DNA of 64,000 bases from Leptospira fluminis (GTDB taxonomy: Bacteria; Spirochaetota; Leptospiria; Leptospirales; Leptospiraceae). The stretch is taken from contig NZ_RQEV01000017.1 in NCBI RefSeq assembly GCF_004771275.1, positions 129,044-193,043 on the forward strand, in the 5' to 3' direction. Made by a program: the position numbers and the translations under genes. The notes below the pieces were generated by a model that did no database searches, was not told the origin of the DNA, and was given only the letters and a program-made list of their open reading frames with translations. Below are positions 1 through 8,748 of this stretch, piece by piece (the first letter of the stretch is position 1; each line of letters begins with the position of its first letter).

Positions 1-1
1 G

Positions 2-436
2 CAGATTCCCGAAGAATGGAACGCTCTTGGGGCCGGGGACGGAATTCGAATCCTGGGAGAGGGACATTCGCATTTGAGAATGTCCTGTGCGACCGCTCTT
101 CCAATGGGCGTGTACATGGCCGAACGTATCTCGTTTTTATTGGGAACAAAAAGCGAAATCGGATCCAGGCCTTTCTCCCTCGGATACGTGATTCGCTGCG
201 TAAGCTTAGGCAGAAAATACGGCCTGATACAGCATCTAAATCCGGATGATACTCCGAAACAATCTTTCTGGAAAGGACGGGTCGGAGCGATGGTCAAGGA
301 ACTGATCTGCAAATTCACCGTCTTTTCTTTTAAAGCCGAAAAATATTTCGATTTTTACAATTGGCCGCCAGGTCCTAAATTGGATCGAAACGACGAATCT
401 CGCGTCAAAAAAGCGATCGTGGCCGCAGGAAAATAG
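2..436 (+). CDS. FAD/NAD(P)-dependent oxidoreductase, C-terminal part
   Basis: The reading frame is open from the window edge to the stop at 436, so only about the last 144 residues are present. The segment with SCATALPMGVYMAE matches the C-terminal region of NADH dehydrogenase-like and AIF-like flavoproteins, where a Cys-Ala-Thr-Ala run precedes the helix that packs on FAD. The dinucleotide-binding motifs lie outside the window, so cofactor and substrate cannot be read here. The stop is 3 nt before the ECF41 sigma gene, so the two are probably co-transcribed. Oxidoreductases are common neighbours and targets of ECF41 factors (family knowledge). The exact substrate class is unknown. Confidence 0.75.
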   Translation, partial: QIPEEWNALGAGDGIRILGEGHSHLRMSCATALPMGVYMAERISFLLGTKSEIGSRPFSLGYVIRCVSLGRKYGLIQHLNPDDTPKQSFWKGRVGAMVKELICKFTVFSFKAEKYFDFYNWPPGPKLDRNDESRVKKAIVAAGK

Positions 437-439
437 GCA

Positions 440-1429
440 ATGGACAAACTCGGGCAATTTCTGGAACACAAGAAGCTGCTATTCGGGATAGCGTATAGAA
501 TGACCGGTAGCGTGGTCGACGCGGAGGACATCGTGCAGGAGACCTTTCTCAGATGGGAAAGATCTTCCGCCGAAAAGGTCCGCTCCCCCAAGGCCTTCCT
601 TTCCACGATCGCGACACGATTATCTCTGGATAACCTGAGAAAATCTAAAAGAAAACGCGAAACCTATATCGGTCCTTGGTTGCCCGAACCCATGTCGCCG
701 ACTCCGCAGGAGGAATTCCTTGGAGCGGATGAGGATACTTTAGATCTGGCCTTCCTGCATCTATTAGAAAAATTGAATCCGATCGAGAGGGCCGTCTTTT
801 TACTGCGTGAATCGTTTTCATTGGGCTATCCTATTATCGCGGAAGCGGTGGGCAAAAGTCCGGAAAACTGCCGTCAGATCCTAAAGCGCGCCAAGACGGC
901 GCTGAAGTCGGATCGAAGACGGTACCTCGCCGATGCGGAAATGCGAAGGACTCATCTTCGGAATTTTCTGCTCGCGACGACCAAAGGGGATCCGAGCCAT
1001 TTAATCCCTTTTTTCCGGGAAGAAATCGTGATTTGGTCCGACGGCGGGGGCAAGGTGAATGCGGCAAGAATTCCGATCGTCGGAAAGGATAGAGTCGCTA
1101 CGTTCCTGCATCGTGTACGGAAAAACCGTCTCAGAAAAAAACTTCGCTTCTATTTTTCCTACGTAAACGGTGCGGAATCTCTGATCGGATATTCCGGAGA
1201 ACGACCGGTATATTTCCAGAATTTCATCATAGAACCGGAAGGCATCTGGAGAATCTATATCGTCTTGAACCCGGATAAACTTTCCTCGTTTTCCGACAAA
1301 AACAAACTGATACGGGAAGGCGCTTTGGTTCCGATCGAATCTTTCCTATTATTCCCGAATCCTCAAACTTCGGGATTCCAAAAATGGATGACTCCCGTGG
1401 TAAAATTGGTTCGCTGGGTTTTCTGGTAA
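440..1429 (+). CDS. sigJ: ECF41-type RNA polymerase sigma factor (SigJ-like)
   Basis: This 329-residue protein carries sigma region 2 at about residues 8-75 (GIAYRMTGSVVDAEDIVQETF), then region 4 at about 110-165. A SnoaL-like C-terminal extension of about 150 residues follows. Two ECF41 signatures are visible: WLPEP in the linker and DGGGKV in the SnoaL-like part. In ECF41 factors the C-terminal domain replaces an anti-sigma factor and tunes activity (established for the group). An AGGAAAA ribosome site lies about 8 nt before the ATG. The gene follows the flavoprotein by 3 nt, and that gene is a likely target. No anti-sigma gene is adjacent, which fits the group. Confidence 0.93.
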   Translation: MDKLGQFLEHKKLLFGIAYRMTGSVVDAEDIVQETFLRWERSSAEKVRSPKAFLSTIATRLSLDNLRKSKRKRETYIGPWLPEPMSPTPQEEFLGADEDTLDLAFLHLLEKLNPIERAVFLLRESFSLGYPIIAEAVGKSPENCRQILKRAKTALKSDRRRYLADAEMRRTHLRNFLLATTKGDPSHLIPFFREEIVIWSDGGGKVNAARIPIVGKDRVATFLHRVRKNRLRKKLRFYFSYVNGAESLIGYSGERPVYFQNFIIEPEGIWRIYIVLNPDKLSSFSDKNKLIREGALVPIESFLLFPNPQTSGFQKWMTPVVKLVRWVFW

Positions 1430-1530
1430 TCCTTCAACTGCGCCCTAAACCTGCAAAGATTCGATCGTTCGGAAAAATTCCTAGTTAACATAGGATAATC
1501 CTCTTTCGACCGCTTTTGCGTCCGGGATTA

Positions 1531-1560
1531 TTGACTTTTAATCATTCATAGTTTTCTAAT
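1531..1560 (+). promoter_or_regulatory. Candidate sigma-70 promoter of the alpha/beta hydrolase gene
   Basis: TTGACT at 1531-1536 and TCTAAT at 1555-1560 are separated by 18 nt. A start about 7 nt downstream would fall on or next to the ATG at 1567, and no Shine-Dalgarno sequence is visible there, so the message may be leaderless. Read by eye only. Confidence 0.4.
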
Positions 1561-1566
1561 ATAGTA

Positions 1567-2484
1567 ATGAAACTAAGGTTGATAATTTTATATATGATCG
1601 GATTTACGATATTCAGCGTGTCTTGCGGAGTCAACGAAACGGTGGTCGAAAATCGAGCCAATTCTCTGATCGTAGACGGGGAGAAGCCGAGCGGATATTT
1701 CGAATCTAAATTCGGCAAGGTGGCTTACTGGATCCAAGGGAAGGGAAAAACGGTATTTCTACTGCATTCGGCGGGCCACGACCATAGGGACTTCGAAGCC
1801 ATCCTTCCGACCCTGACCTCCAAATTTCGCGTGATTCGTTTGGACTGGCCCGGTCATGGAGAATCCGAAAATCCGTCACCCCCATCCTCGGCTTCCGCGG
1901 TATCGATCGCGGAAGTGCTGCAGGAAATCGCTCCCAAACTTGCGCCTGAAGGAGCCGTTTTTTTAGGAAACTCCGTCGGAGGATTTGCGTCCTTAAAAAT
2001 GGCTTTGGAAAAACCGGAACTGGTAAAAGGTCTGGTCCTTGTGGATACGGGAGGGATGAACGCACCCGATTTCGCGACACGTACGTTTTCCAGCCTGAAA
2101 GGGAGCGTATGGTTCACGAAACTTTCTTGGACCGCGTTTCCTAAATATTATCTGAAAATCCGAAACGAATATACGAACCTGATCCTGGAGCAAATCCGGA
2201 AAAAAGGGGAACAGGAAGGAGCAAAGGAAGTGAACGCCGCGATCTGGAAGAGTTTTTTGGATCCGAAACACGACCTCAGAGAGAAAGTCAAAGATGTCCG
2301 CCAACCGACTCTGATCGTATGGGGAATGCAGGATCCGGTACTAGAACCGAGCCTCGGAAAAACCCTGCACAGGGAAATCAAGAATTCGCAAATCGTATTC
2401 CTGAAAACGGGTCACGTACCTTTTGCGGAAGATCCCGAAGCCTTCCTGAAAGCTTTGGTACCTTTCTTGGATTCCGTACGATAA
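1567..2484 (+). CDS. Alpha/beta hydrolase, probable lipoprotein
   Basis: This 305-residue protein starts with a hydrophobic signal ending in a lipobox-like FSVSC (Cys about residue 20), so it is probably lipid-anchored outside the cytoplasm. The hydrolase fold follows: an oxyanion-loop HSAGH, the nucleophile elbow GNSVGG, an acid in the MQDPVL segment and the catalytic His in TGHVPF near the C-terminus. All triad residues appear present, so it should be active. The substrate is unknown; esters or lactones are typical. The gene stands alone behind its own candidate promoter, and the next gene begins 63 nt later. The start ATG lacks a ribosome-binding site. Confidence 0.85.
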   Translation: MKLRLIILYMIGFTIFSVSCGVNETVVENRANSLIVDGEKPSGYFESKFGKVAYWIQGKGKTVFLLHSAGHDHRDFEAILPTLTSKFRVIRLDWPGHGESENPSPPSSASAVSIAEVLQEIAPKLAPEGAVFLGNSVGGFASLKMALEKPELVKGLVLVDTGGMNAPDFATRTFSSLKGSVWFTKLSWTAFPKYYLKIRNEYTNLILEQIRKKGEQEGAKEVNAAIWKSFLDPKHDLREKVKDVRQPTLIVWGMQDPVLEPSLGKTLHREIKNSQIVFLKTGHVPFAEDPEAFLKALVPFLDSVR

Positions 2485-2547
2485 TGGATCCGTTTTAGGA
2501 TTGCAAAAAGCGGGATCGGATGACTCTTAAAGGAGAGACATCCGATC

Positions 2548-3165
2548 TTGGAACCAGAACAGATCCGACAGGAAAGTCCCGAATGGGACCGAATTTTTCA
2601 AACCATATACAAAGTCTCCGGGATGCCTAGAGAAATCTGGAATCGTGCCGAAGGACTCTATTCTTTTCGAAAACTCGAATACGGCGATTTTTTCGTAAAA
2701 CAAGGAAAGGTTCCCACCGAATTCGCCTTCGTTTTTTCGGGACAGCTCCGCGAATATTATCTTACCGACCAAGGCGACGAGTACATTAAAAGTTTCTGTT
2801 TTCCCGGGGAATTTACGGGTTCCTATTTCGACCTCCTATCGGAACACCCGTCCACTTGCAATATTCGCGCCTTATCCGATTGCCTGTTAGGAGTTGCGAA
2901 CTTTGCAGACTTTACCGCTTTATACGAAGAGCATCCCGCTTGGGAAAGATTGGGAAGAAAGACGGCGGAATTTCTATTTATAAAGAAAGCGAAACGCGAA
3001 TACGAGCTTCTGGCTCTTTCCGCGGAGCAAAGATACGAATCCCTAAAAAAGGCCTATCCGAAAATCGAGGAATCGATTCCTCAATACCATATCGCCTCTT
3101 ATCTCGGGATCACACCCGTAAGCCTGAGTAGAATCAGATCGAAACTTTCCAAGGCGGGAAGTTAA
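2548..3165 (+). CDS. Crp/Fnr family transcriptional regulator
   Basis: This 205-residue protein has an N-terminal cyclic-nucleotide-binding jelly roll (about residues 30-125, with the GEFTGSYFDLLSE segment in the position of the phosphate-binding cassette) and a C-terminal winged helix. The recognition helix is in SYLGITPVSLSRIRSKL. The start is TTG at 2548, chosen because AAAGGAGAG ends about 11 nt upstream and no ATG is better placed. The cassette lacks the canonical Arg-Ser pair of cAMP-responsive Crp, so the ligand may differ or be absent. It resembles the Crp/Fnr branch common in Leptospira and Bacteroidetes. Targets are unknown. Confidence 0.88.
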   Translation: MEPEQIRQESPEWDRIFQTIYKVSGMPREIWNRAEGLYSFRKLEYGDFFVKQGKVPTEFAFVFSGQLREYYLTDQGDEYIKSFCFPGEFTGSYFDLLSEHPSTCNIRALSDCLLGVANFADFTALYEEHPAWERLGRKTAEFLFIKKAKREYELLALSAEQRYESLKKAYPKIEESIPQYHIASYLGITPVSLSRIRSKLSKAGS

Positions 3166-3172
3166 AAAGAAA

Positions 3173-3197
3173 ACGCCGGAAGAAAAACTCCCGGCGT
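3173..3197 (-). terminator. Rho-independent terminator of the acyl-CoA dehydrogenase gene
   Basis: ACGCCGG at 3173-3179 pairs with CCGGCGT at 3191-3197 around an 11-nt loop. On the minus strand the stem is followed by a T-rich stretch, which orients it for the gene ending at 3237. It also closes off the convergent Crp/Fnr gene. Confidence 0.75.
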
Positions 3198-3236
3198 CTC
3201 TCGTAACTCAGCAATTGCCGCTAAATGTTTAGCGAA

Positions 3237-4400
3237 TTACTTAGCGGATGCAGCTTCGCGAATCACGTAAGCGGCGATCTCATTCTTCTGAATTTGGGTC
3301 GTTCCTTCGAAGATACAAAGGATTTTTGCGTCCCTCATCAACTTCTCCACAGGATATTCCTTCGTGTATCCGTAACCGCCGTAAATCTGAACCGCGTCGG
3401 TAGCGGCTTTCATTGCGGTTTCGGAACAGTACGCTTTTGCGATCGCGGAATACTTCGGAAGACGAGGATCTTCCGCATCGGACATGCGGGCGGACAGATA
3501 ACAGATCTGGCGAGCGGTCTCGACTCCGATGGACATGTCGGCGAGCATGTGCTGCACCGCCTGGAAGCTGGAGATCTTGGATCCGAATTGCTCCCTTTGG
3601 CGAGCATACTTGGACGCGTGATCCAATGCCGCCTGCGCCACACCCACTCCCATAGCAGCCACGTATGGACGGGATGCGTTCAGAGTTTGGAGAGCGTAGA
3701 TGAATCCGAGGTTTTCCTTCCCGATCATGTTCGCTTCTTCCACCGCACAGTCTTCGAAGATGATCTGACGGGTATCGGAAGCACGGATTCCAAGCTTATC
3801 TTCTTTTTTACCTACGATCAAACCCGGAGTGTCGCGTTTTACGTAGAAGCAGGAAACTCCGCGGGTTCCGCGTCCCTTATCGGTATAAGCGAATACCGTA
3901 TATGCTCCCGCGCTACCACCGCCGGTGATCCATTGTTTGGTTCCGTTGATGACCCATTTGTCGCCTTTCTTAACGGCGGTAGTGCTCATTCCCGGAACGT
4001 CGGAACCTGCTCCAGGCTCGGAAAGACAGAAGGAAACTCCGTATTCTCCGTCGACTACCGGTTGAAGCCATTTTTTCTTTTGTTCATGACTTGCACCTTT
4101 CATGATCGGAAGAATTCCCAAACCGGTGTATCCGAAACAAAGGCTGATCCCGAGGCATCCTCTGGAAAGCTCTTCGGTCACAAGGCATTGTTCAATGGAA
4201 CCCAATCCCCAGCCGCCGTATTCTTCGGGGATAGTTAGGCCGTTTACGCCCAATTCCTTTCTCATTCGATTGATCAGTTCTTCGGGGTGCTTATTCTCTT
4301 CGTCCCAGTGGATCGCTACTTCGTGGGTGATCTCTTTTTTTACGAAATTGCGGATCGTATCCCGAATTTCGATCTGTTGCTCAGTCAGTTCCTGGTACAT
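3237..4400 (-). CDS. Acyl-CoA dehydrogenase
   Basis: At 387 residues this has the usual family length and all three domains: an N-terminal helical domain, a middle beta domain with FCLSEPGAGSD and WVINGTKQWITGG, and a C-terminal helical domain. The IFEGTTQIQ segment near residue 360 holds the expected catalytic Glu, and the AQIYGG-type stretch (VQIYGGYGYTKEYPVEKLMRDAK) binds FAD. It oxidises an acyl-CoA thioester to the trans-2-enoyl-CoA, passing electrons to ETF. A good ribosome site (AAGAAGGGAAC) precedes the ATG. It is a single-gene unit with its own terminator. Chain-length preference cannot be judged. A TetR-like palindrome lies about 160 nt upstream. Confidence 0.95.
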   Translation of the reverse strand: MYQELTEQQIEIRDTIRNFVKKEITHEVAIHWDEENKHPEELINRMRKELGVNGLTIPEEYGGWGLGSIEQCLVTEELSRGCLGISLCFGYTGLGILPIMKGASHEQKKKWLQPVVDGEYGVSFCLSEPGAGSDVPGMSTTAVKKGDKWVINGTKQWITGGGSAGAYTVFAYTDKGRGTRGVSCFYVKRDTPGLIVGKKEDKLGIRASDTRQIIFEDCAVEEANMIGKENLGFIYALQTLNASRPYVAAMGVGVAQAALDHASKYARQREQFGSKISSFQAVQHMLADMSIGVETARQICYLSARMSDAEDPRLPKYSAIAKAYCSETAMKAATDAVQIYGGYGYTKEYPVEKLMRDAKILCIFEGTTQIQKNEIAAYVIREAASAK

Positions 4401-4795
4401 TGGTTCCCTTCTTAAGAGGTTTCTGCTCCTAGTTTTTGAGGACTAGGGATTAGATCAACAAAAACCTTCCCGAAATGCCGAGCAAATCGTCCCGAATGGG
4501 ACAGAATTCCAAGAAAACCCGAATTTTTGTAGAATTTGGCCTTTCTAAACAAGTTTTTTATACAGAACGTTCGTTCTGTTCTTATTCATTTCCGTAAGAA
4601 GGTTAAAATCTGAACATACATGAATGGAATCTAAAAGAGTCGACTTTTTCCTTTAAGGATTCGTAACCGAAATCTTTCCGGTTATCGTCTTTAATTCTTG
4701 CTATTTAGGTTTTTTACGGAAGTACTGGACTGTGTCTTCGGAATCCCTACAACGATCCGAAAAAAGAGCCGTTTAGCGCTCTGTTAAGCGAATCA
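4401..4795. other. Divergent intergenic region with one strong palindrome
   Basis: The 395 nt between the acyl-CoA dehydrogenase and the DUF1554 gene hold no supported gene. The only clear structure is the inverted repeat at 4562-4579, listed separately. Confidence 0.6.
4562..4579. promoter_or_regulatory. Candidate TetR-type operator
   Basis: ACAGAACG and CGTTCTGT form a perfect 8-bp inverted repeat around TT. GAACG-NN-CGTTC is a layout typical of TetR-family operators that control acyl-CoA dehydrogenase genes. No TetR gene is adjacent, so the regulator would act in trans. Which flanking gene it controls is inferred. Confidence 0.5.
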
Positions 4796-5938
4796 ATGAT
4801 TAAGACGAAAAGACAAATCGATTCCCCTTCTACTTTATCCGATGCCTCCGAGAGACCGAGCCTGTATTCTTGGCTGGTCTTTGCGCTCTGTTTTATATTC
4901 GTAGAAAATTGTTTCTTGAATCCGATTTTCAAACCCTTGGTCTTTCCGGTCGAAGATAGCAGTCCGGACGTTACGGCGCTAATCGGCGGACTCCTAGGCG
5001 TTGCGAATCAAAAAAACCCCGTTGCTTCCGCCGGAGGAGCCACGGCTGCCCCCGTATTGGATACGACTCCTCCGGTTCCGGGCGGATCCGGAATCATTTC
5101 CGCAAGTCCTTCCGGAACTTACTCGGCTTCCACCAAAGCGCAGGTGACTCTAAGCTGGACGGCGGGTACGGATAACGTAACTTCTCAAGTGAATCTGACC
5201 TACCAAGTATATTATTCTTTAAGCAATAATCTTACGACGTTGACAAATACTTTGGCAAACGGTACTCCCTTCTCCACCGCCCAAGCCGGCCTTTCGGGAA
5301 TCGCAGTCAACCAACTCTTCGCGAATGCGACGTATTACTTCAACGTAGTCCTCACCGACCAGGCGGGGAATCAGAGCATATACGCGTCTCAGCCGTCCAC
5401 GATGATGCCCGCGGTCTATATCTTCGATTCCGTCAGCAATACTCAGGGAAATATCGGCACGAGAGCGAACGCGGATACCCTCTGCGCAAATCGAATGTCC
5501 GCGATCAGCGCTACCTCTTATCCCTGGAAAAACAGTTGCTCCGTAGTGAATGCGTTTATCTCCCTTAGTCCTGCGGACACCATCTGGAACATTGTAAAAA
5601 CGGTGAATGCGGGAGTGATCATATTGGGAAGCCAAGGAATGATCCTGGCTTCGGATAAAGTTCAACTAACGAGTGGCACAATCCAAAACACGGTCCGAAA
5701 TGCAATTCCGGAATACAGCAGCGGAAGCGGGTGGTGGAGCTTTTCGGATTTTACGGGACAATTCGTTTCGGTCGACAGTTGTACCAATGCCACTTCGAAT
5801 TCCGGTGCGGTATCGGGAAGGATCGGATTTCCCGATATAACTTCTTCTGCATGGATCGACGATGCGATCAACGGAGAAGGGTCTCCCAGTGGAGCTACGT
5901 GCGATATACCGAGAACGGTATTTTGCATCTGCCATTGA
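4796..5938 (+). CDS. DUF1554 domain lipoprotein with fibronectin-like segment
   Basis: This 380-residue protein has a charged N-terminal stretch, one hydrophobic segment at about residues 24-38 and FVENC, a possible relaxed spirochaetal lipobox. A proline-rich linker leads to a fibronectin-III-like segment (DTTPPVPGG to about residue 195). The C-terminus, from YIFDSVSNTQGNIG onward, matches DUF1554, a family expanded in Leptospira and expected at the cell surface. Six or so cysteines in the C-terminal domain suggest disulphides. Function of the family is not established. The ribosome site at the ATG is weak. The gene converges on modE with a 12-nt gap. Confidence 0.85.
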   Translation: MIKTKRQIDSPSTLSDASERPSLYSWLVFALCFIFVENCFLNPIFKPLVFPVEDSSPDVTALIGGLLGVANQKNPVASAGGATAAPVLDTTPPVPGGSGIISASPSGTYSASTKAQVTLSWTAGTDNVTSQVNLTYQVYYSLSNNLTTLTNTLANGTPFSTAQAGLSGIAVNQLFANATYYFNVVLTDQAGNQSIYASQPSTMMPAVYIFDSVSNTQGNIGTRANADTLCANRMSAISATSYPWKNSCSVVNAFISLSPADTIWNIVKTVNAGVIILGSQGMILASDKVQLTSGTIQNTVRNAIPEYSSGSGWWSFSDFTGQFVSVDSCTNATSNSGAVSGRIGFPDITSSAWIDDAINGEGSPSGATCDIPRTVFCICH

Positions 5939-5950
5939 CGCTTGAAGGAT

Positions 5951-6748
5951 TCATTCTACGGCAAGTATCACCGAGGAGGCGCTGAAGAAAGCGTAAACTT
6001 CCTTCCCGACTTCCAATCGTAAATTTTTACGGGCCTGGCTAGTCAGTATGGAAATCATCACGTTCCCTCCCGACAATTCTATGGATATTTCGTCGTTAAT
6101 GCTTCCTTCCGCTATGGAGAGTACCGTCCCTTCCAGACGATTTTCGGCGCTGATCGAAAGATTCCGGTCGGCGGAAAGTAAAATGAACGAGGCCTTGATC
6201 AAAGCGTAGGCCGGTATTCCCGTTTTTAAGCCCAGATTTCGCACGCTTTGGTTCGTAATCGTAGCGATAATTTCCTGATTCCCTTTCAACGAAAGGGTCA
6301 CTTCCGAATTGACGGCTCCCCGAAGAATACCCTTTACTTTTCCATAAAACTGATTTCTAGCGCTGGTCCTCACGGCGATCCGTCTCAAAAAATTTAACAG
6401 TTCGGTAGGATGATTCATCCGCTTACTTAGCCGATCCAGAAATTTTTTGTGTTCCTCCTCGACGATATCGAATAATTCCAGAGTTTCTATGGCTTTAGGC
6501 GTGAGCCTGGCCCCTCCGCCGTGCGTTCCTCCGACGACCTTTTCCACCAAAATCTCTTTGTATAGATTATTCATCAAATCGATCGAATCCCAGGCCGTTT
6601 TATAGCTGATTCCGACCGCCCGAGCGGCTCGGGAAATGGAGCCGTAGGCTTGCACCGCCTTAAGCAATTCGATCTTATCTTTGCCTAAAAAATTGGCCTT
6701 ATCGTTCTTGAGCGAAAGGGCTCCGTCCAAACGAATCTTGTCCTTCAT
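5951..6748 (-). CDS. modE: ModE-type molybdate-responsive regulator
   Basis: This 265-residue protein matches full-length ModE: an N-terminal winged helix (about 25-110, with GSISRAARAVGISYKTAWDSID as the recognition region) and two consecutive TOBE/Mop domains (about 130-195 and 200-265) that bind molybdate. ModE with molybdate represses uptake genes. It is transcribed away from the porin-modABC genes, and a ModE-like palindrome sits in the 134-nt space between them, so it probably controls the operon and possibly itself. Confidence 0.93.
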   Translation of the reverse strand: MKDKIRLDGALSLKNDKANFLGKDKIELLKAVQAYGSISRAARAVGISYKTAWDSIDLMNNLYKEILVEKVVGGTHGGGARLTPKAIETLELFDIVEEEHKKFLDRLSKRMNHPTELLNFLRRIAVRTSARNQFYGKVKGILRGAVNSEVTLSLKGNQEIIATITNQSVRNLGLKTGIPAYALIKASFILLSADRNLSISAENRLEGTVLSIAEGSINDEISIELSGGNVMISILTSQARKNLRLEVGKEVYAFFSASSVILAVE

Positions 6749-6829
6749 ACGTTCTTACCTTCGGAAATGCTAAAAGAAACCTGCCCCGTAAAACCGGCAA
6801 AAAGGATTTTCAAAAAAAAGTTTACTTAT

Positions 6830-6853
6830 CGTTATATAATTAAAAATATAGCG
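6830..6853 (+). promoter_or_regulatory. Candidate ModE box
   Basis: CGTTATAT at 6830-6837 and ATATAGCG at 6846-6853 flank 8 nt. This closely follows the known ModE operator pattern of CG-TATAT arms in inverted orientation. It lies 82 nt upstream of modE on one side and 30 nt upstream of the barrel gene start on the other, where repression of modABC would be expected. Confidence 0.75.
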
Positions 6854-6882
6854 GCTGCGACCTCAGCGAAAAAGAGACTCAA

Positions 6883-8733
6883 ATGTGCAATATCCGAAAC
6901 TTGTTTCAGAAAATTGGAATTCGTTTAATTTATTTTGTTATCACAACTTCCCTTTTTACGGGGAATTTAATCCATGCGGAAAACGCGACTTCTCAGCCGG
7001 GAGGAAATTCCGTCACTCCCGATTCCCCGGCTTCCGGATCCGTTCCTCCTCCTACGGCTAACACTACTACCGATGCGGCTCCTCCTTCGCCCGCTCCCGT
7101 CAAAGAAACGGTTCAAGAACCTTACAAAAGTCCGTTAGTAGGAAAACTTTCGGCGGAATACCTGCGCTCCCTGCAATTGACTCCGGAGCAAAACAAAGCG
7201 GTAAGAAGCAGCAAGGAACTTTGGTTTCAGGATAAATACAGAACGGGATTCGTACTAAGACCCAGATACGAATCCTCTTTCAATCCGGATTTCGATAAGA
7301 CGACACCGGACAATAAGAATGTGTTTACGAACCAGACCCAAGCCTACCTGATCGGAGACCTCAACAAACACCTTCTTTTTAAATTGACCGTGGAAGACGT
7401 ACGCCAGTGGGGAGGAAGCCAAACTCCGGCCGGAACAAACGATTCACGTTTCGGACTTTCCGGAAATGCCGGCACGGTTTACAACACATCCACGCAAAAG
7501 ACCGTCCCTGTCTCCAACCCCACGTCCTTCCGAGAGGCGTTTTTGGAGATTCGAATGTTGGACGAAGCGTTGAAACTAAGGATCGGAAGGCAGATCCTGG
7601 AATTCGGAGACGGTCGGATCGTAGGAGCCAGAAACTTCAATCAAATCGGGAACGCTTTCGACGGACTTCGTTTAACCGTAAAAAAAGGAGATCATAATCT
7701 CGACGTCTTCGGAACCGTCCTAAGTTCTCAGAATAACGCAAGCGGACTCGTTACCGCAAACGGAGCCGCCAATAATTCCGTCGGAGACGCGTATTTTACC
7801 GGCGCCAATTATTGGATCAAATTGGCGAATTGGATCGGCTGTGACTTTTACGATTTTACCCTCTTAAAAAGAGCCGTAGTAAGCCCGACCGCTCCGGTCT
7901 ACGATTCGGAACTTCGAACGAGACAAAGCGATCAACTGAATACCTACGGATTCCGATTCACGAACCGGACCCAAAACAATACCCTTCCCGACGGATACAA
8001 ATGGGACTGGACCGTCGAAGCCGCGTGGCAGGGAGGATCCACCGGACAAAGAGTAGGTACTTCGTGGTTGCAATCCCCCGGAACCACCAACATCGTTATC
8101 AACGGACAAGCGATACAGAACGAAAATCAAAAATACGATGCCCACTTTCTCGCGCTTCAGACCGGGTATTCTCCCGTGACTCCTCTTAGAGTGGGAGTCC
8201 AATACGTTTATGCTTCCGGGGATCCCAACAGAAACGACTCTTCGGTTTCCACTTGGAATCCTCTGTTCGGAGCGAGAAGAGCCGCGGGCGGCGCCATCCC
8301 GTGGTCTGGGGCCAATATTTCCGGCGTGGTATATTGGCAAAACGTAAAGGACTATTCCGTAAACATAAAATACGATTCCGGAAAATGGGGGATATTCACT
8401 TTCGTATCACATTTATATTATAAAGCGAAATTACAGGACGGATATTACAACAATAACGGCTACGTCGCGGGAAGTACGGAGGACGCAACGAATCAGAACG
8501 CGAACAACGCTTCCGCGCAACATTTGGGCAAAAAGATCGCGTCCGAAATAGATCTGATCTACCAAGTCACTCCGTACGAAAATCTTTCGATCTGGGCGGG
8601 CATGGCCTTCCTCCACGCGGGAGACGCGATTACGAATGCGAAAGTGAATCTTTCCAATCCGAATCCGGCGCTGCAATATACGAACCAGCCCAATTCTACG
8701 TATTTCTTTTTACAATCGGTTTTCGCAATCTAA
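6883..8733 (+). CDS. Outer-membrane beta-barrel protein of the molybdate operon (alginate-export type)
   Basis: This 616-residue protein has a signal peptide ending near LIHA-E (about residue 30) and a Pro/Thr/Ala-rich linker to about residue 70. A long barrel with alternating aromatic and polar strands follows and ends in a C-terminal Phe-containing strand (FFLQSVFAI). The RIGRQILEFGDGRIVGARNF region is characteristic of the alginate-export porin family. It lies 15 nt before modA and just downstream of the ModE box, so it is most likely a channel admitting molybdate, or a molybdate complex, across the outer membrane. Alginate transport is not implied. Substrate assignment is inference from context. 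Confidence 0.82.
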   Translation: MCNIRNLFQKIGIRLIYFVITTSLFTGNLIHAENATSQPGGNSVTPDSPASGSVPPPTANTTTDAAPPSPAPVKETVQEPYKSPLVGKLSAEYLRSLQLTPEQNKAVRSSKELWFQDKYRTGFVLRPRYESSFNPDFDKTTPDNKNVFTNQTQAYLIGDLNKHLLFKLTVEDVRQWGGSQTPAGTNDSRFGLSGNAGTVYNTSTQKTVPVSNPTSFREAFLEIRMLDEALKLRIGRQILEFGDGRIVGARNFNQIGNAFDGLRLTVKKGDHNLDVFGTVLSSQNNASGLVTANGAANNSVGDAYFTGANYWIKLANWIGCDFYDFTLLKRAVVSPTAPVYDSELRTRQSDQLNTYGFRFTNRTQNNTLPDGYKWDWTVEAAWQGGSTGQRVGTSWLQSPGTTNIVINGQAIQNENQKYDAHFLALQTGYSPVTPLRVGVQYVYASGDPNRNDSSVSTWNPLFGARRAAGGAIPWSGANISGVVYWQNVKDYSVNIKYDSGKWGIFTFVSHLYYKAKLQDGYYNNNGYVAGSTEDATNQNANNASAQHLGKKIASEIDLIYQVTPYENLSIWAGMAFLHAGDAITNAKVNLSNPNPALQYTNQPNSTYFFLQSVFAI

Positions 8734-8748
8734 CAAGGGAGTCCAATT

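Noticed and set aside
3225..4238. Long plus-strand open frame opposite the acyl-CoA dehydrogenase
   Set aside because: It is fully antisense to a gene with clear domains; composition and lack of a ribosome site show it is a shadow.
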